From Harmothoe impar (Eukaryota; Annelida; Polychaeta; Phyllodocida; Polynoidae): a stretch of DNA of 64,000 bases. This document shows, one piece after another, positions 51,261 through 64,000 of the stretch (positions are counted from its first letter, which is position 1; every line of letters begins with the position of its first letter). The stretch covers positions 86,611,606 through 86,675,605 of the forward strand of contig OX381707.1 in the NCBI GenBank assembly GCA_947462335.1, given 5' to 3'. Made by a program: the position numbers and the translations under genes. The notes beneath the pieces were generated by a model. It made no database searches and was not told the DNA's origin. It saw only the letters and a list, made by a program, of their open reading frames with translations.

Positions 51261-51473
51261 AATCCTTACTCAAGTCAATAAATTTGTTATGTTTTCAAGT
51301 CAACAAAACCCCTGTTCTTAATTATAGATCTTCAAGAAATAAATGCCCGCACCAATATCAAATCCAGGTATCATTAGGCAGTGTGTTTGGGGGGTGCTCA
51401 AATATCAGACCTGCAACAAATAAATGTTTCCAACCACAACCCTGCATAAATATTAAATCCAGTATCTTCTCAA

Positions 51474-51522
51474 ACAAGTGAGGGCTAGCAAACAGATGTA
51501 ATCTGTTTGCGCCCTCACTTGT
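51474..51522. other. 49-base hairpin
   Basis: Arms ACAAGTGAGGGC..GCAAACAGAT and ATCTGTTTGC..GCCCTCACTTGT pair with a small bulge around a short loop. It could be a MITE relic or a small structured RNA; nothing else supports transcription. Confidence 0.6.
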
Positions 51523-54500
51523 AATAATCTATTCCTTTAGGGGCGGCTTAAGGAGTACTATAGGGCTGTATCTGGTTGACTGTAGCATAATAGTAGCAGC
51601 TTAAGCAGCAGCAGAAAATGAAACCAAACTGCCGACCATACTCCACTCTCCCAGCATGCCTTCCTTTTTACGGCACGCACTGTCTTTGACCTTTCTTTGA
51701 GCATCCCTTCCCTCCTCCAACTTTTCATGTTCCTCAACCTTCCATCCCTTTTTTATTGTCAATCTATACCTCTCCTGGCCAAATGTAAGTGCAGGATCAA
51801 TAAACAACAATATCAACATTGTCTCTTTGCATCTGGTAATACAAAGCAAAATGGCTGCCCATGTCAGGAGACCCACTACACTACTCTGCAAACGTGACGA
51901 GGATCCATGACTGACTGTAATCAGATAGGCGCCACTAGGGAAAGATTAGATGTTTTTGAAGATGCTCCAAGATATGAGGAGCTGATCCCTGAAGCTTATT
52001 TATGTTTTATGCTAAATGATGGGATTTGTGAATATCTAAATGCCCCACTTCACTCCTTGCACTGGCTTCCCTTTGCAATGTGCCACTATAGCGGTCAATC
52101 CGTGAGCTCAATCTCCTCCAGCTGGTATAGTCAGCCCCAGAGAGATCACATGGATAGAGGAAATAGGATCAGCGCTTGTGAGGTGCAGAATATTATAGGG
52201 CAGAGAGGAGGAGTAGAGATGGCGGAGAGCGGGAAGCAGTCTCAATATTCATGGCAGTTAGAGAAGGCATCCGAGGAAGGCCCCTAGTATCAGGAAAAGC
52301 AGAATTCAAATTTTCTATAGAAAGTAAAGTCTGCAGGTGTGGCTGCAGTAGGAGTCAAGGGAAGCAGTTGGCTGGACATAATCTGATGGCTGTTACTCAG
52401 ATCAATGAAAGGCACCCCAGGCAGGCAGATATGTGAACGTCATTGATACAAGCACTACCATCCATCTAATAATTGGATAAGTACTTTGTAGGTGCTGCCA
52501 CCGTGAAGTTGAGAAGTGGTCCATGGAACCCCTAATACCTGAGCTCCACGCCTGAGGTGTGGGGTCACACCTCTCACATATCCCTCATACCTTAGCTTTG
52601 CCTCCGATAGCGGGATATGGTAATTGAGGATAACCTGCTCAGAGAGTATTTCCTTCTCAAAGTCTAACTAACTTCCTCTAGATGGTGCCATAGCAGCATA
52701 GAACTAAAGCTCATCTGAACAGGTTAGGGATGGTATTTAAGATGTCACACTTAAGTGCAGTTAAAAGATTGATAAGCCACATGGATGAACAGAGAGCGTG
52801 CAGGACATCTAACCGGAAGGATGATACATGTGTTTATGCCTGTTATGTGACATTGAGACTAGAATGGATATATGTAGAGGAGTCAACGTAAATTTCAGGA
52901 AGGCAGCTGCGTCCACTGAGCAGGATGAACAACGCTCCTACCCCAGCCTACATTATTATCCACAGAGCCAATTGTCACACAACTTTGGTAAATCAGTCTT
53001 TGTTCATACTCCACGATATTATCAAGGCAAAAAAGGTGTGCAAAGAAGGGAAACATGTCAGAAACAGTTTTGTAGAACTCATGCACGGGCATACAACTTA
53101 CTTTGACTTTTCACAATATACATGTATATCTCAATTTGAAGCAGTCTGTTCTATAACTCCAAAACTTGATTGCTTGTCTTGCAATTACTGCTGTAAGCTT
53201 CCTGTTTCCTGCTGTTTTCCCCTGACAACTGACACTTTTACTAGGTAGAGTATCCAGTATGAATGTGATCTCATTGTTATTAAAGTTACATAAATCATTT
53301 TGTGTGACTGATTTAGTTTTAGTGTCTTCAGAGAGGAGCAATTGGGGCAGTGGTAATTGAACTGTGCTTCTTCAGTTGAAAATTGATGTTGGTTCTGAAC
53401 AATCAACCGTTCCAATTCTGCAGTTAAACAATAATCTCTTCCAGAATTGTGTGGGTGGTTAGAAACCATGATATGATGGATGGACATATTGTTGCCTATG
53501 AATATTTGTAATGAAAACAGAAGGAAGTATGGGCCACCTTGGCCAGGGCCCCTTTTTTTAACAAAAAGAAAGCCAAGTGACCAACATATTTATTGAAGTA
53601 ACATACAAGCATCAAAAGAAAATTATTCACAGCTTTAACTTTAGAACACTACTGCAGTGGAAATGTTACAGAAGTTTCTCAACTGCAAATGTATCTGGAT
53701 TGGATAAGTAGTCACAGCAGCCCTACAGCACTAATATGCCTACAAAGGGGACCATGACCAAGCCTGTGATTTGCTTAATATGAGGTGTTGCAAAAGGAAT
53801 CAGTGTAGCTCATACTTTCCACAGTGTCACCATGGCCAAACTTATTAGCAACAGCATCTGTAATAATTATATTTTTCCCCGACTGAATGTGTTCCTGCTA
53901 ATGATCTCAGCTGTTTGAATTAGCTGCAGTATTAGGTTACTGTTCAGGCACCACACCAACTGAGATTAGTTCTCTACCTGAACACCTGGGGTAAGGTTTA
54001 TCAATTAACCGTTGAGGAAAAAGTAAGTAAAGCTTGGTACACATATTCATTTAGTGTAACTGGATATTATACACCAGCTGATACAATCTGTAGCACTGAC
54101 TTTTGATTAAAAGACGTAAAGATGTTATACAAGGACTTATACACTCTGTCTACCAAGTTGAAATCAACTTGCATGCTATTAATGAGAATGACGGTTTCTA
54201 TAAAGGGGTTAAGATTACATTTCCTGTATGCTCATGTTTTATAAACCTATCCATGGTCCTGCCAACCCAGCCCACCCACAGCCCAGCCAATAGGCTGCCA
54301 GCATGTGATGAATTGGGGATCATGTGACCATCACTTTGGTGGTACTGCACTGGTGGAGGTTCCTAAATGTTTCTGTCCTCATGTTCAGGGGGATCAGTCA
54401 GGGTGGTTGGTAAAGCCAGGAGATTGGGTAAATGTAAGGTCATCTGCAGAGTACTGCCTAAACTAGTGCATTAGCCACCCTAGTCAATTTCTCTACCTCT

Positions 54501-57500
54501 TGAAATTCCTGATAATTAAAGGCACCTTTAGGAAGATGCTATTTGTAATTTTGTCAACCTTGAGAAGTAAGAACGTTTTTATGGCCAGCCATGTTGTGTC
54601 ATTTTAATGCAAACCAATGTTTACAAAGATTTGATAATTTTTCTTACATAGAAGAAAACACGGAAGAAGTTAGTTATTCAACTCATTTCAATTATATAGA
54701 TGGGATCTTTAAGGGAAAAAAATATTTCAATTTTGTTCAAGTGTGTTCACATGCCCAAAATAGTCACCGAAGTTGGGTTATGCTTTAAGCATCCACAGGG
54801 CCCCATTGACATTGACATGAAGTATATTATCATTAAGCTCTGTATATCCCTACATCAGATGTAGAGGAATGGTAGCCCTGGAGTAGAGCATCTAACTGGT
54901 GGCTTTTGCAACATTAGACTTTTCCTGTTGATATCTGATTTTGTCTCACATTTGGTGGCCCCTGCTCTTAAAGGTTCAGTGATAAAAGTGATATAGGTGT
55001 TTGTATCTCATGCTAGTACAAAGGTGAACTGTATCTTAATAGTAGACTTCTAGTTACCTTAGTTTCCACATAGTCTGAGAATTGCCCAGCCTAAACACCT
55101 TCATTTGAGCAGCCCACCACCCCTACACAAAATGGGTCACTACTGGAATACCTCTTAGGTTATGAAAGCCATATTTATAGCGGCTAGTATAGATACATTG
55201 GACAACCATATGACTAGCTAAGAGCAAATTCTGAGGTGATCACCCTGGAGCTATTGGTTCATGTGACATGGACTCACCCATGTACCATACAAATTAGTAT
55301 GAACAATGCAGGATGCCTCTTTGTTCTGTCATATATCTCACAACATGGGACATGTATCTCACAGCAATAACAGCTGAGCAATAACACCTTACCTAGCTTC
55401 AATTCATAATTGATACACCATGTATACAGTCAGTATTAAATGTGTGAAGCCATCTGCCATGTGGTTTATTATGGTTTATTGGCATTGTATGTGACTGTCT
55501 GTGTATAGTCTGACTGTGGGACATATATTATCCAGCACAACGCCCACCTCCATATGTAGGCCATGTACATCATATATGTACAGCATCTATACAGTCAGAA
55601 ATGAATGCTCTTCTGTGTTCACGTATCTGCCTAATGAGTCCTGTCTGGCTGCTAGATAAAGGTGGTACTGCTCATGCTAATGTATACTGTTCATATTGTA
55701 TCTATACTAAATCATCATGCCAACTTACAGAACAGCCACACACTCCACTGAATATAACAGTCGGGTGTAAATCAAACTATTGAGAATAACTTTCTCATGA
55801 GGGGAATTTAATTTTGATTAGGATCGGATTGTGAGGAGGAAAAAAGGGGGTTGGTGATGGCAAAATGGGCAAGAAAGAGGGAAAATACAGAGGTCTGGTC
55901 ATTTTAGTTAAACCTGCCTGCCCCAGGCACATACCTTCACCATGACCACTTTCACATGTTTAATGTGATTATTTTTGTAATCAGCTCATTTTGATTGATT
56001 CAATTTAACTTAGGTCCCCAAAGTTGTCCTAATTCAGGTATTCAGGTACTAGGACCCTCACATTACTGATATCAGAATATAAAGGACACTAGCCACGAAA
56101 CTATAACAAATTGTCATGAAGTTCCTATGAAATAGGGGTTGCATCAGCTCCACATTTATGCAAAGCTGGGAGACACATGGAATCAGCATAAATAACACAG
56201 GAGCAGGAAGGCAGCTGTTTCCTCCTCTGAGCAAAATAAACAACTCTCCTACACCAGCGTACATTGTTATCTACAGACAAATGGGCGGGGAATACAGAGC
56301 CACTTGTCACATAAAGTATTGTACAGTAAGTCTTCTACATTATCTAGAGGCATGACAAGTGTAGAGAAGGGGACCCTGTCACACAAAGAAGAGAAAACCT
56401 GTCATACTCGTATACTGCTAAACTCATGCACAGGTAGGCAAAGTGTGTTAAGTGCATGCATTTAGAGAAAAGTAAAGTGAAAAGTGATCATTTGCAAATG
56501 AGGAAAAGAATTGCATGTTTGTTTAATTTCAAAGTTCTTTTTTAAAACCAAGATTGCACTTATCTGAGAAAAATACCTCATCACATCTTAAACAAACTAA
56601 AGCTGACCTGCAGAAAAACAGATTTCATTATAAAATTCCCGTCATGTCTAAAAAGGACCTCACCAATTGGATTCTAGAACCAATAGAAATCTGTTGGCAT
56701 TAGTGAAATGACGTCCCACCACTTGCATGTCAGGCCTGCCCCTCTGGTTATGTATGAAAACTGGTGGATACCATTTCAAACCGGTGTCATGCTTTGGTTC
56801 CCTTATCTATGTAAGTCTGCTTGAAGTCATTTAGGCAGGATTGTACAGGGTATAAGGTTTATATTAAATCAAACCATTCAAGTTGCAGGAGCATGACAAG
56901 CGGGGGGGGGGGAGGGGGGGCACTTTTGACTAACCCTGAAGAAAGGATCAGAAATCCCTATGCTACCTCTCTATATTCCTCTTTCTGCCTAAGAAAATGT
57001 TATATAGCAGGCTAGGACCCTGTGCTAGACTACTTCCCTAACAAGTTCAGATTCCTGCCCTCCAGCCCCTTATTTACATAACGCAGTAGACTCCGTACTT
57101 GACCACTAATGAGGTGTCTGCTGAAGGGGATTTATTAACCAGGGGGTTTGGGGAGGCAGGGTAGTGGATGGCTGGGCAATAAGAAGGATTTACAGGGGTA
57201 AGTTAGTCATTATCAGTAAGGAATACAGATAGGCGGTTTGCAAAAAAGAGACATATACAAAGATAACTGCTGATTTGATACAGCATGAATATACTTTGAA
57301 TGAACAACATTCTGCATCGTTCTTCTTGCTCAGAACACATGTTTTATCATTTACCCTCAAACATCTTTACCTTTCACTTCCAAAATGTCTCAACACCTCA
57401 AGTTCATATCCATTTCCATTTTAGTGCCCATAAGAGCAAACATAAACGAACTATAGTGTGACTTTGACAAGCCCAGCGATCTACATAATCTTTTGAATCA

Positions 57501-58670
57501 CTTGGACTAGAATATAAAATGATTGAAAATTCAAACCTATGAGTAATGTCACTTTGAGGTAGAATCTAGGGTTCTGACGCTTTATCAAAATTGTAGGGAA
57601 ATCAGGTGAAGTTGAACATAGTTAGATATTTCTAAACATATTAAAGATATTTAGTGTTTGAAGGTGCATGTAAGTATGGCTCCTTTTACTCCTTATACAG
57701 CTGTATAGACCACTACTTATTTGCTTTTTGCGCTGGCTTATCAGATAATGGCACAGGGTGCTGCCTCATTTTGTTAGTACTGAAAAAAAATTTAGATAGC
57801 AGAACAGAAAATGGCTAGATGATAAAATAATCTATATATATGATGACAGTCCAGTTAAGAAGGAAAGGCTAATATGAATCAATGAAGTAGATTTACATAG
57901 AGAACGTAGGATGATCAAAATGTGCATATTATGTCAACTTATATTTGCACAACTATAATGGCAAGCACAGGAAGTGTGCTGCTGAATAACTTTAACAAAA
58001 AGTACAAACATCCATCCACTGCAAGTAACTTGTCTGTGCTGCAGAAGTGTCAGTAATATGTTGACTCTCATATGGCATTTAATGAGACCATTTTTTTGAT
58101 ATGATAATCAAGAAATGTGTATATGAATCAATATGAATCAAGTAACAGCAAGAAAAGTTAAGCTGATGTCAATGTCAGCCTGATTTATGTATGGCAGGCA
58201 CTTCTTGGTAGATAATCATTTCACCTTCAAATATTCTAGTCTGAATCTGACAATAAGATGGCAGGTAATTTACAGCAGTAGCAGTTAAGTTGTCCGATAG
58301 GGATCTTATAAGATAGATCTAAGAAAGTGTATGGATGAGATACTTAATCGAAATCCCCGGCATATTAGTAAAGTTTTAAAACAAAGTCTACTGTACTTCT
58401 AATCCACACTGCAGAAGATATACATAGATATCTCTATGATCAGGGTGCCAATCAAATGTCATAATAACCAAAAGCTAGTGGAATGACAAGTATCCACTTG
58501 AATGTAAGATAATGTCAAATTACATAAAAAGGACAGTCCTCAAGTCAAGGAAGGACTACAAGCCAAGTTTGGTGTCTTATACAATAAGAAGTCGCCCTCT
58601 CTAGGGCTCAGTGACAGGTTGCATAATGTAACGGTAAACAGGATATTAAAGTCTTGATGTACCTGATTGT
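51523..58670. other. Gene-poor region with degenerate interspersed repeats
   Basis: No protein gene is supported. A ~200-bp repeat pair occurs at about 52895-53100 and 56195-56435, sharing GCAGCTG..CACTGAGCA/CTCTGAGCA, ACTCTCCTAC(A/C)CCAG and AACTCATGCACRGG. Another family with CCTAACAAGTTCAG and CAGTAGACTCCG at about 57030-57180 recurs near 62230-62400 and inverted near 60590-60700. The frame 51907-52287 contains HSLHWLPF, faintly like a LINE reverse-transcriptase tail, but too little to call. The sequence could be intronic. Confidence 0.5.
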
Positions 58671-58674
58671 TTAT

Positions 58675-59460
58675 GGCTCACTCTCACCAGATTGATGCAA
58701 CTATTATTTGGCCGTACATGATCGGCGGCCGTACATGATCGGCGGCCGTACATGATCGGCGGCCGTACATGATTGGTGACGTACATGATCTGTGACGTAC
58801 ATGATCTGAGACGTACATGATCGGTGATGTACATGATCGGTGATCTATTGACTTCCTTACCATTTCTGACCATGTTAAAACATAAATAAATCTGACCAAG
58901 GTGTACATATGATGTATGTCTTGACATGTAATATGTTAGACATGTGTAGATGTGACTATTAAGATAATTTTACATGACATTTCAATACCGATCATGTACG
59001 TCATGTGACGTACATGATTAGTGACGTGCATGATCGGTGATCTATTGACTGCCTTACCCTTTCTGACCAGGAAAAAACATAAATAAACCTTACCAAGATG
59101 TACATATGATGTATGTCTTGACATTTAAGATTTTAGACATGTGTAAATGTGACTATTTAAGAGAATTTTACATGACATTTCAATACCGATCATGTACGTC
59201 ATGTGACGTACATGATCGGTTGTACATTGAGCCCCCCCCCCCTTTGGCCCCTTTGAATATTTTAGGAGTTTTCTTTCTCTAATAAACTCCCCAAAGATAC
59301 ATTACAGCCAAAAGGTATGGTTAAATAAGTTAAATAGCAGAGTACATAGGGCCTTAGGGGGGTTTTGTTGTTTTTCCGATCATGTACGGCCGCCGATCAT
59401 GTACGGCCGCCGATCATGTACGGCCACATTTTAGTTGCACTGATTTGGTGAAAGTGAGCC
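58675..59460. mobile_element. 786-bp non-autonomous TIR transposon with subterminal 17-bp repeats
   Basis: Starts GGCTCACTCTCACC and ends GGTGAAAGTGAGCC, with a 4-bp TTAT flank on both sides (58671-58674, 59461-59464). Inside each end lie tandem CGTACATGATCGGCGGC units (from about 58712; inverted from about 59377). The interior has two ~185-bp direct repeats (about 58842-59030 and 59031-59220), each bearing the palindrome-like CGATCATGTACGTCATGTGACG. No coding ORF: the 93-aa frame is repeat translation. Confidence 0.85.
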
Positions 59461-59464
59461 TTAT

Positions 59465-62400
59465 ATCTCACTGTTCGGGACATCAGAGCTACAATGACCA
59501 TGTACAGTTACACTGAATAAGGTGCTCCCTGATTCATGACGACTGAAACAATTCAGGGTCAAAGCACAAAGCTTCCCCTTGTAGAGGCAAACAGTGAAGA
59601 TCAGGCGACTTTTGGGAACTGTCCTCTGGGTAGGAGGGGTGGTTAGCGTAAACTTTTTGCGGGACCCATCCTAAAAGATGGAACTCATCATGGGAAACAT
59701 TGTTGAATTTGAAAGCTCTCCTCTGTAGATAAAAAGTCGGAAAATATTAAATTAATTCAATTTTAATTACTTTTTCTACTTCTACAGTGTTTGTCTATAT
59801 CAATTAGAAACTATTCATCATTTACTCACTCACACTGTCATCATGAACTTTTTCCGTTAACAATTTGAGATCAGACTACAGGACTGGAACAGATCTCAAG
59901 TTATTTTAAGTTAAACATTTCTTAAAGCCTTATTTTAATGTGCTTTATTCAGTATTAGAAGCTGAATGTCAAAGACAACAAAGGATTAACAACTATTTTG
60001 GAATCACTTATCTCTAAGGCTGTTTCTATGAATTGCTGTTTGCATCTATTACAATCTCCATGCTCTACATTGCATTGGATCTATATATTTTAGCATACAG
60101 ATATGCCATTCTATATATTTCTTTGACCTCTAGGCAGGTTCCTTACCTACCTTTTCTGGTCACTACCTGCCTTCCAGCAGTTCCTTTGACTGGCCTGGAT
60201 GCCATTTATCCGATCAGGCCACTTACTCTGGTCCACCTGCCGGTGACTCAACTCCTCCCAATCCACTATCCCATATCCTACAGCAAGCCCCCTCTCCCTT
60301 AAGTAACTGCCGTCCTCCAAGCAACTTTTAGGTGCACCTCCAACTGGTATTACAGCTCATGGAGCAGCAGTAGAACAGGCCAGTCAAGGGGCAGGTAAGT
60401 CAACAAGGAATCAGTGAATGAATACCCAAGTACATCAGATGATTGAAGAGAGGCCCCTTGAAAGATGATGGCCACATAACATTATAGACATAGGTATGAT
60501 ATAGTTCAAATATTTTGTATATTTAAGGATGGTCCTTTTTCTACCCTTTTCTGCTATTCCCTTCATACTCAATATATAGGTCCCCCTCATTGACTCAGCT
60601 ACATCCCCTACTCTGCCACCTGGCAGCCTAAGGCCATGAAACCCCCTCAGCAGGCACCTCATTAGGGGTTAAGGAGGGAGTCTACTTCTTTATGCAAATT
60701 AGTGGCCCTGAGTAACAGATTCTGAGCTTGTTAGGAATGTAGTCTGGCAAGTGTTCCCAATTTGGATCAGAAGAGGGAGGTATATTTAGACTTCCTGAGT
60801 TACCGCTGGTTAAAGCAGATTGGAGGCTGCATCGCCTTAGACAGGAAATTACTATCTAAGTATAATCCCACCATCTCACACAGGGCTTGGGTGTGAGTGA
60901 TATGTGAGACACATGCCACCACACCTCCTGTTCTATGGACCACTTCTCTGCCACTTCCCTGGCCACAACTGTAAGATGTATAGGGTCTATGGACCATTTC
61001 TATGGGTGATGGTGGCAGCAGTCATGAAGTCCACAGTAATATATTAGGTGCAGAGACCTCAGTGTCCTTGAAGTGATTTCATTTACAATAATACACACTT
61101 GTTGTTACAGTGCCACATTACATTTACAGGCAGTTAAACTAGCTGCAATTCCCCTAAGTGTGTAGGAGCAGTAAGAGGGTATTCAACATGGCTGTCTTTT
61201 GATTCAGTAAGTACACAGGATGCAATTTTATGTAAATACATTTTGTGTTTCAAATGTGAAAATGGGCACTTAGACAGTTTCCTTCTGTAATTGTCTAAAT
61301 TACTCTCTGGTTATCCACATGTTTTTGCTCCTTTTTTAAGGGTGTCCTCTGAAGACACGTAAGTGTCTCTGTGCTTTCAGAACGCCCAACAGCAATGGTC
61401 CCAAAAATATCACATACCTATGAGGAATCTTTCTCTGGTGGCTTGCTGACATGGATGTGGGTGACTGGTCCATGATTGGATTGGTCCTTAAAGAGATCTG
61501 CTACTGGTATGATTCAATCAGACAGACCCCCAGGGAAGTCCAGTCTGCTGCCTCCCCGTGGTGGCCTTGTCCAAAGTGAGATGAAACCCACTGTGCCTCA
61601 CAACGTCCTCTGAATCATTCAGAAGTAGCAATGGTCGGCATTTTGTAATCTTTACACACCTGTGGACGTGTTATCAGTGATGCAGACATGGGTCTCATGT
61701 TATGATGTAGACCTCATTGGTATACCAATATACTAACTGTTTTTGATTCCTTCAATACTGAGGAAACATTTAACCCTTTAAGGAAACAATAATCATAGCC
61801 CATTCAGCAATAAGAGTCAGAGATAGAAGGATCAGTTCTCTTAGGGATTTTAAACGGATTTAACAGGGTGCCTCAAATGTGAAGGTTGTTTTCTCTAACA
61901 AAGCACTTACAAGACAATGGCATGGAGCTCTTTGAAAAAGAACAAGTAACATTAGTCTCAAAGGTTTCTTGAGCTGTATAACGACAATACAGTGCTGCGG
62001 GCCTTAACTTCTGAACGGCTGATGAGAAGCTGAAGTGAAGTTAAACTCATGAAGTTCAGTTAATAGGCATCATACATTCAATTATTGCTTTGCAATGTTG
62101 ATATGTCAAGAGCCCTTGAGACTGACATTATATAGTTAAACTGTTACATGTCTTTAATGTCACCAATCCAATACTGTACCACCAACATCCCAAAAAATAT
62201 TTATCTTGAGAGAAAAAACTTGCCAGTCTACTTTCCTAACAACCTCAGTTTCCACCCCTTAAGGACCCTACTTTGCATAATGAAGCAGAGCTTGCCACTT
62301 GGAAGCCTCATGCGGGGGCTATGGTCAGGGTTTATGGGCCTGAGGGGTTGTGCGGATAACAAGACTCGCAAAGACTCTATGGGGGAAGGGGGTCATCTAG

Positions 62401-62596
62401 TGATTGGTCTATGGCTGTGGTGAGAATACTTATTTGGATGGGCGAAGTTGTTATGTTCTATTTCAATTGTTTTAAACTTTGAGCGATAAGATCTGACACC
62501 TATCAGTATCAGGCACATAATAAAAGAACATGCCATTTATGTTACACACACACAGATAATATCATTTAGTTATATATGTCTACAATGGTAGCCCTT
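59465..62596. other. Non-coding region
   Basis: No gene is supported. Segment 60130-60300 (CCTTACCTACC..TGGTCACTACCTGCC) has a degenerate counterpart at about 63520-63680. Confidence 0.45.
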
Positions 62597-62825
62597 TAAG
62601 GATGTCATCATGCCTTAATGCATCATACCCTTGGTCATCATGATGCATAGATGCAGCCCTGGTGAGTAACTTGCAAATGCTGCATTCAAGTAGCATGCCA
62701 ACCCTATGGGACTGAGACACTCCCAAAAGGTCAGCACCTGCAAGTTACTCACTGTAGCTGCATTGGTGCATCATGATGACAAATGACATCTTTTTGCGAC
62801 AACCGTCCTTGAAGGGTTAAAGTGG
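62597..62825. mobile_element. ~230-bp fold-back MITE
   Basis: Inverted arms: TTTAAGGATGTCATC against a GACATC..TCCTTGAA end, GATGCATAGATGCAGC against GCTGCATTGGTGCATC, and GTGAGTAACTTGCA against TGCAAGTTACTCAC. It is related to the region at 6600-6890. Confidence 0.7.
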
Positions 62826-64000
62826 CTGTTGACCTTTCAGGGGCCCAGCTTAGGGTTGGATACAACAAAATACCACAGCCGAGTCACTCCCAACAGTTGT
62901 ATTGATTGATCCTCAAGTCAAAGGGTTCCTTCTCCTACCCACCATCCTCCCACTACAATGATGTATGTGTGTTTTATCCGGTAGAGTTTCTGACCTTCAG
63001 AAAGGTCTAAGGCTGAAGCAGAGGGATAAAGGGGGAATACAATACTGAGCACTGTTAGGCCCCATTAGAAGGTCAGGCCTCAAGGGAGAGGTTCAGTGTG
63101 ACAACAATGTATATAGTTTTAATGTAAAGAGCAATATGTCAGACCAAAGAGACATTTATGGCATACCTTAACACTTATAGCTTGTTCAAGATTAAAAACT
63201 GAAGGACATTGTATGAGAGTTGAACTGAATATAATTCTTCCTTCAAATGCTTCATTTCAGAGGTGGACACCGATTTCGTCAGGGAATCATATTGATAAAT
63301 GTGAACTGTGCTTAGGTAGGGATTGATGCATAGCTTTGGTTTAACCTCTAAGATAAGGCTCACTTATCTTATCCCGATATATCTTGGTTTGATTTGTTAT
63401 CTATTGATATTTAGTGACTGTCTCTGGCTGTGTGTTTCTTAGTTCTAGTTCTGCCATTTCACCCATGGACCTGTTTCTGTACACAGAGATAACCCCACAG
63501 TGCAGGCAGATCCCTGATCTACCTTATCTACCTTTATAAGTCACTGTCTGCCTGCCTGGGGTTCCCTAGATTGGTCAGAATGACATCTATCAAATATAGC
63601 CACTGCTCTGACTGCATTAAACCAACTGTATCAAACCCACTCAACCTCACATCAAACAGAGTACTCAGCCCCCTTCTAACAGAGTGATTGGCTTTATGTC
63701 GTAAAACACTGGACAAATCGTTCTGTCAATAACGAAAGTTGCAGCAGATAATGTTAATAGGGGCCAGGTTAATGACAACAAACTAGGCCTATTAGTTATC
63801 GCAGAACAAGTATCTTAACAGCCAATAGAGTACACGAAGCAAACACGCACAAAAGGCTCCAGTATGTACTTCATAGAGAGAGGCTGTGGGTCCCTTACAT
63901 CACAAATTTGCCAATGGCACTCATAAGGGCTTACCATTGGCTACTTTACCACCACCAAAATGGCATTAAAGCATAAATGCCATTACTAAATTATCCCGTG
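62826..64000. other. Non-coding region to window end
   Basis: No gene, RNA or clear repeat beyond the degenerate copy at about 63520-63680. Confidence 0.45.

Noticed and set aside
51907..52287. 126-aa ORF with HSLHWLPF, possible LINE reverse-transcriptase relic
   Set aside because: Only one short motif-like match; no RT catalytic motif or further similarity is visible.
54869..54915. tRNA-like words (GTAGAGCATCTAACTGG)
   Set aside because: I could not fold a full cloverleaf or find matching A and B boxes; no tRNA gene called.
58710..58845. CRISPR-like array
   Set aside because: The 17-bp units are contiguous without unique spacers, are inverted at the far end of a TIR element, and the DNA is eukaryotic.

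Overview
This window reads as metazoan nuclear DNA, most likely from a marine invertebrate. Splice sites with GT..AG and AATAAA signals are visible, intergenic DNA is long and AT-rich, and satellites, G-runs and MITE-like fold-backs are common. Death-domain, C2H2, SGNH and OTU protein families all appear. I cannot fix the species from sequence alone; amphioxus or another marine deuterostome is a plausible but unproven guess. There is no bacterial operon logic here: the content is dominated by mobile DNA.

The most interesting content is a family of about 9.4 kb TIR elements, present as three copies in the same orientation. Copy C spans 1-4456 and is cut by the window edge. Copy A spans 24879-34282 and copy B spans 41469-50887. 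A and B begin AGTAG and end CTACT, and each is bracketed by a perfect 6-bp target duplication (CACATT for A, TGCACT for B). Pre-insertion versions of both target sequences occur nearby, so these ends are exact. A and B share one layout: left TIR; minus-strand protein-primed family-B DNA polymerase; minus-strand low-complexity protein ending in two PC4-like segments; a divergent promoter region of repeated modules; plus-strand protein with two Death domains; a 42-bp perfect palindrome; a C-rich tract; right TIR. No integrase, capsid or packaging ATPase gene is present. TSD length and termini match Polinton/Maverick insertion, so these look like compact, PolB-carrying, possibly trans-mobilised relatives. 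Copy A looks intact. Copy B has a nonsense codon and a 34-bp frameshifting deletion in PolB but intact PC4-like and Death-domain genes. Copy C has lost the Death-domain gene and carries an unrelated 287-aa gene instead; its TIR has E2F-type sites that A and B lack.

Between copies C and A lies a Helitron of the Helentron/OTU type. A 2194-aa Rep-helicase (11853-18437) carries three Myb/SANT-like segments, an HUH Rep domain, a PIF1-type helicase and a C-terminal OTU protease domain. Three uninterrupted accessory ORFs (9704, 10253, 10845) precede it, and every ORF start lies 8-61 bases after a splice-acceptor-like sequence. This suggests one leader spliced alternatively, or trans-spliced, to each ORF. 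A multi-exon SGNH-hydrolase-like gene follows (18965-21476). A possible promoter with two CArG boxes, a CRE and leader exons lies at 5219-6049.

The remainder is repeat-rich DNA: a 205-210 bp satellite at three loci, a roughly 110-bp dispersed repeat, a CCACC minisatellite, a 280-bp segmental duplication, and a 786-bp TIR transposon with subterminal 17-bp repeats (58675-59460). There are also two small candidate host genes and a degraded C2H2 zinc-finger fragment. From about 51 kb to 64 kb I see no convincing protein-coding gene.
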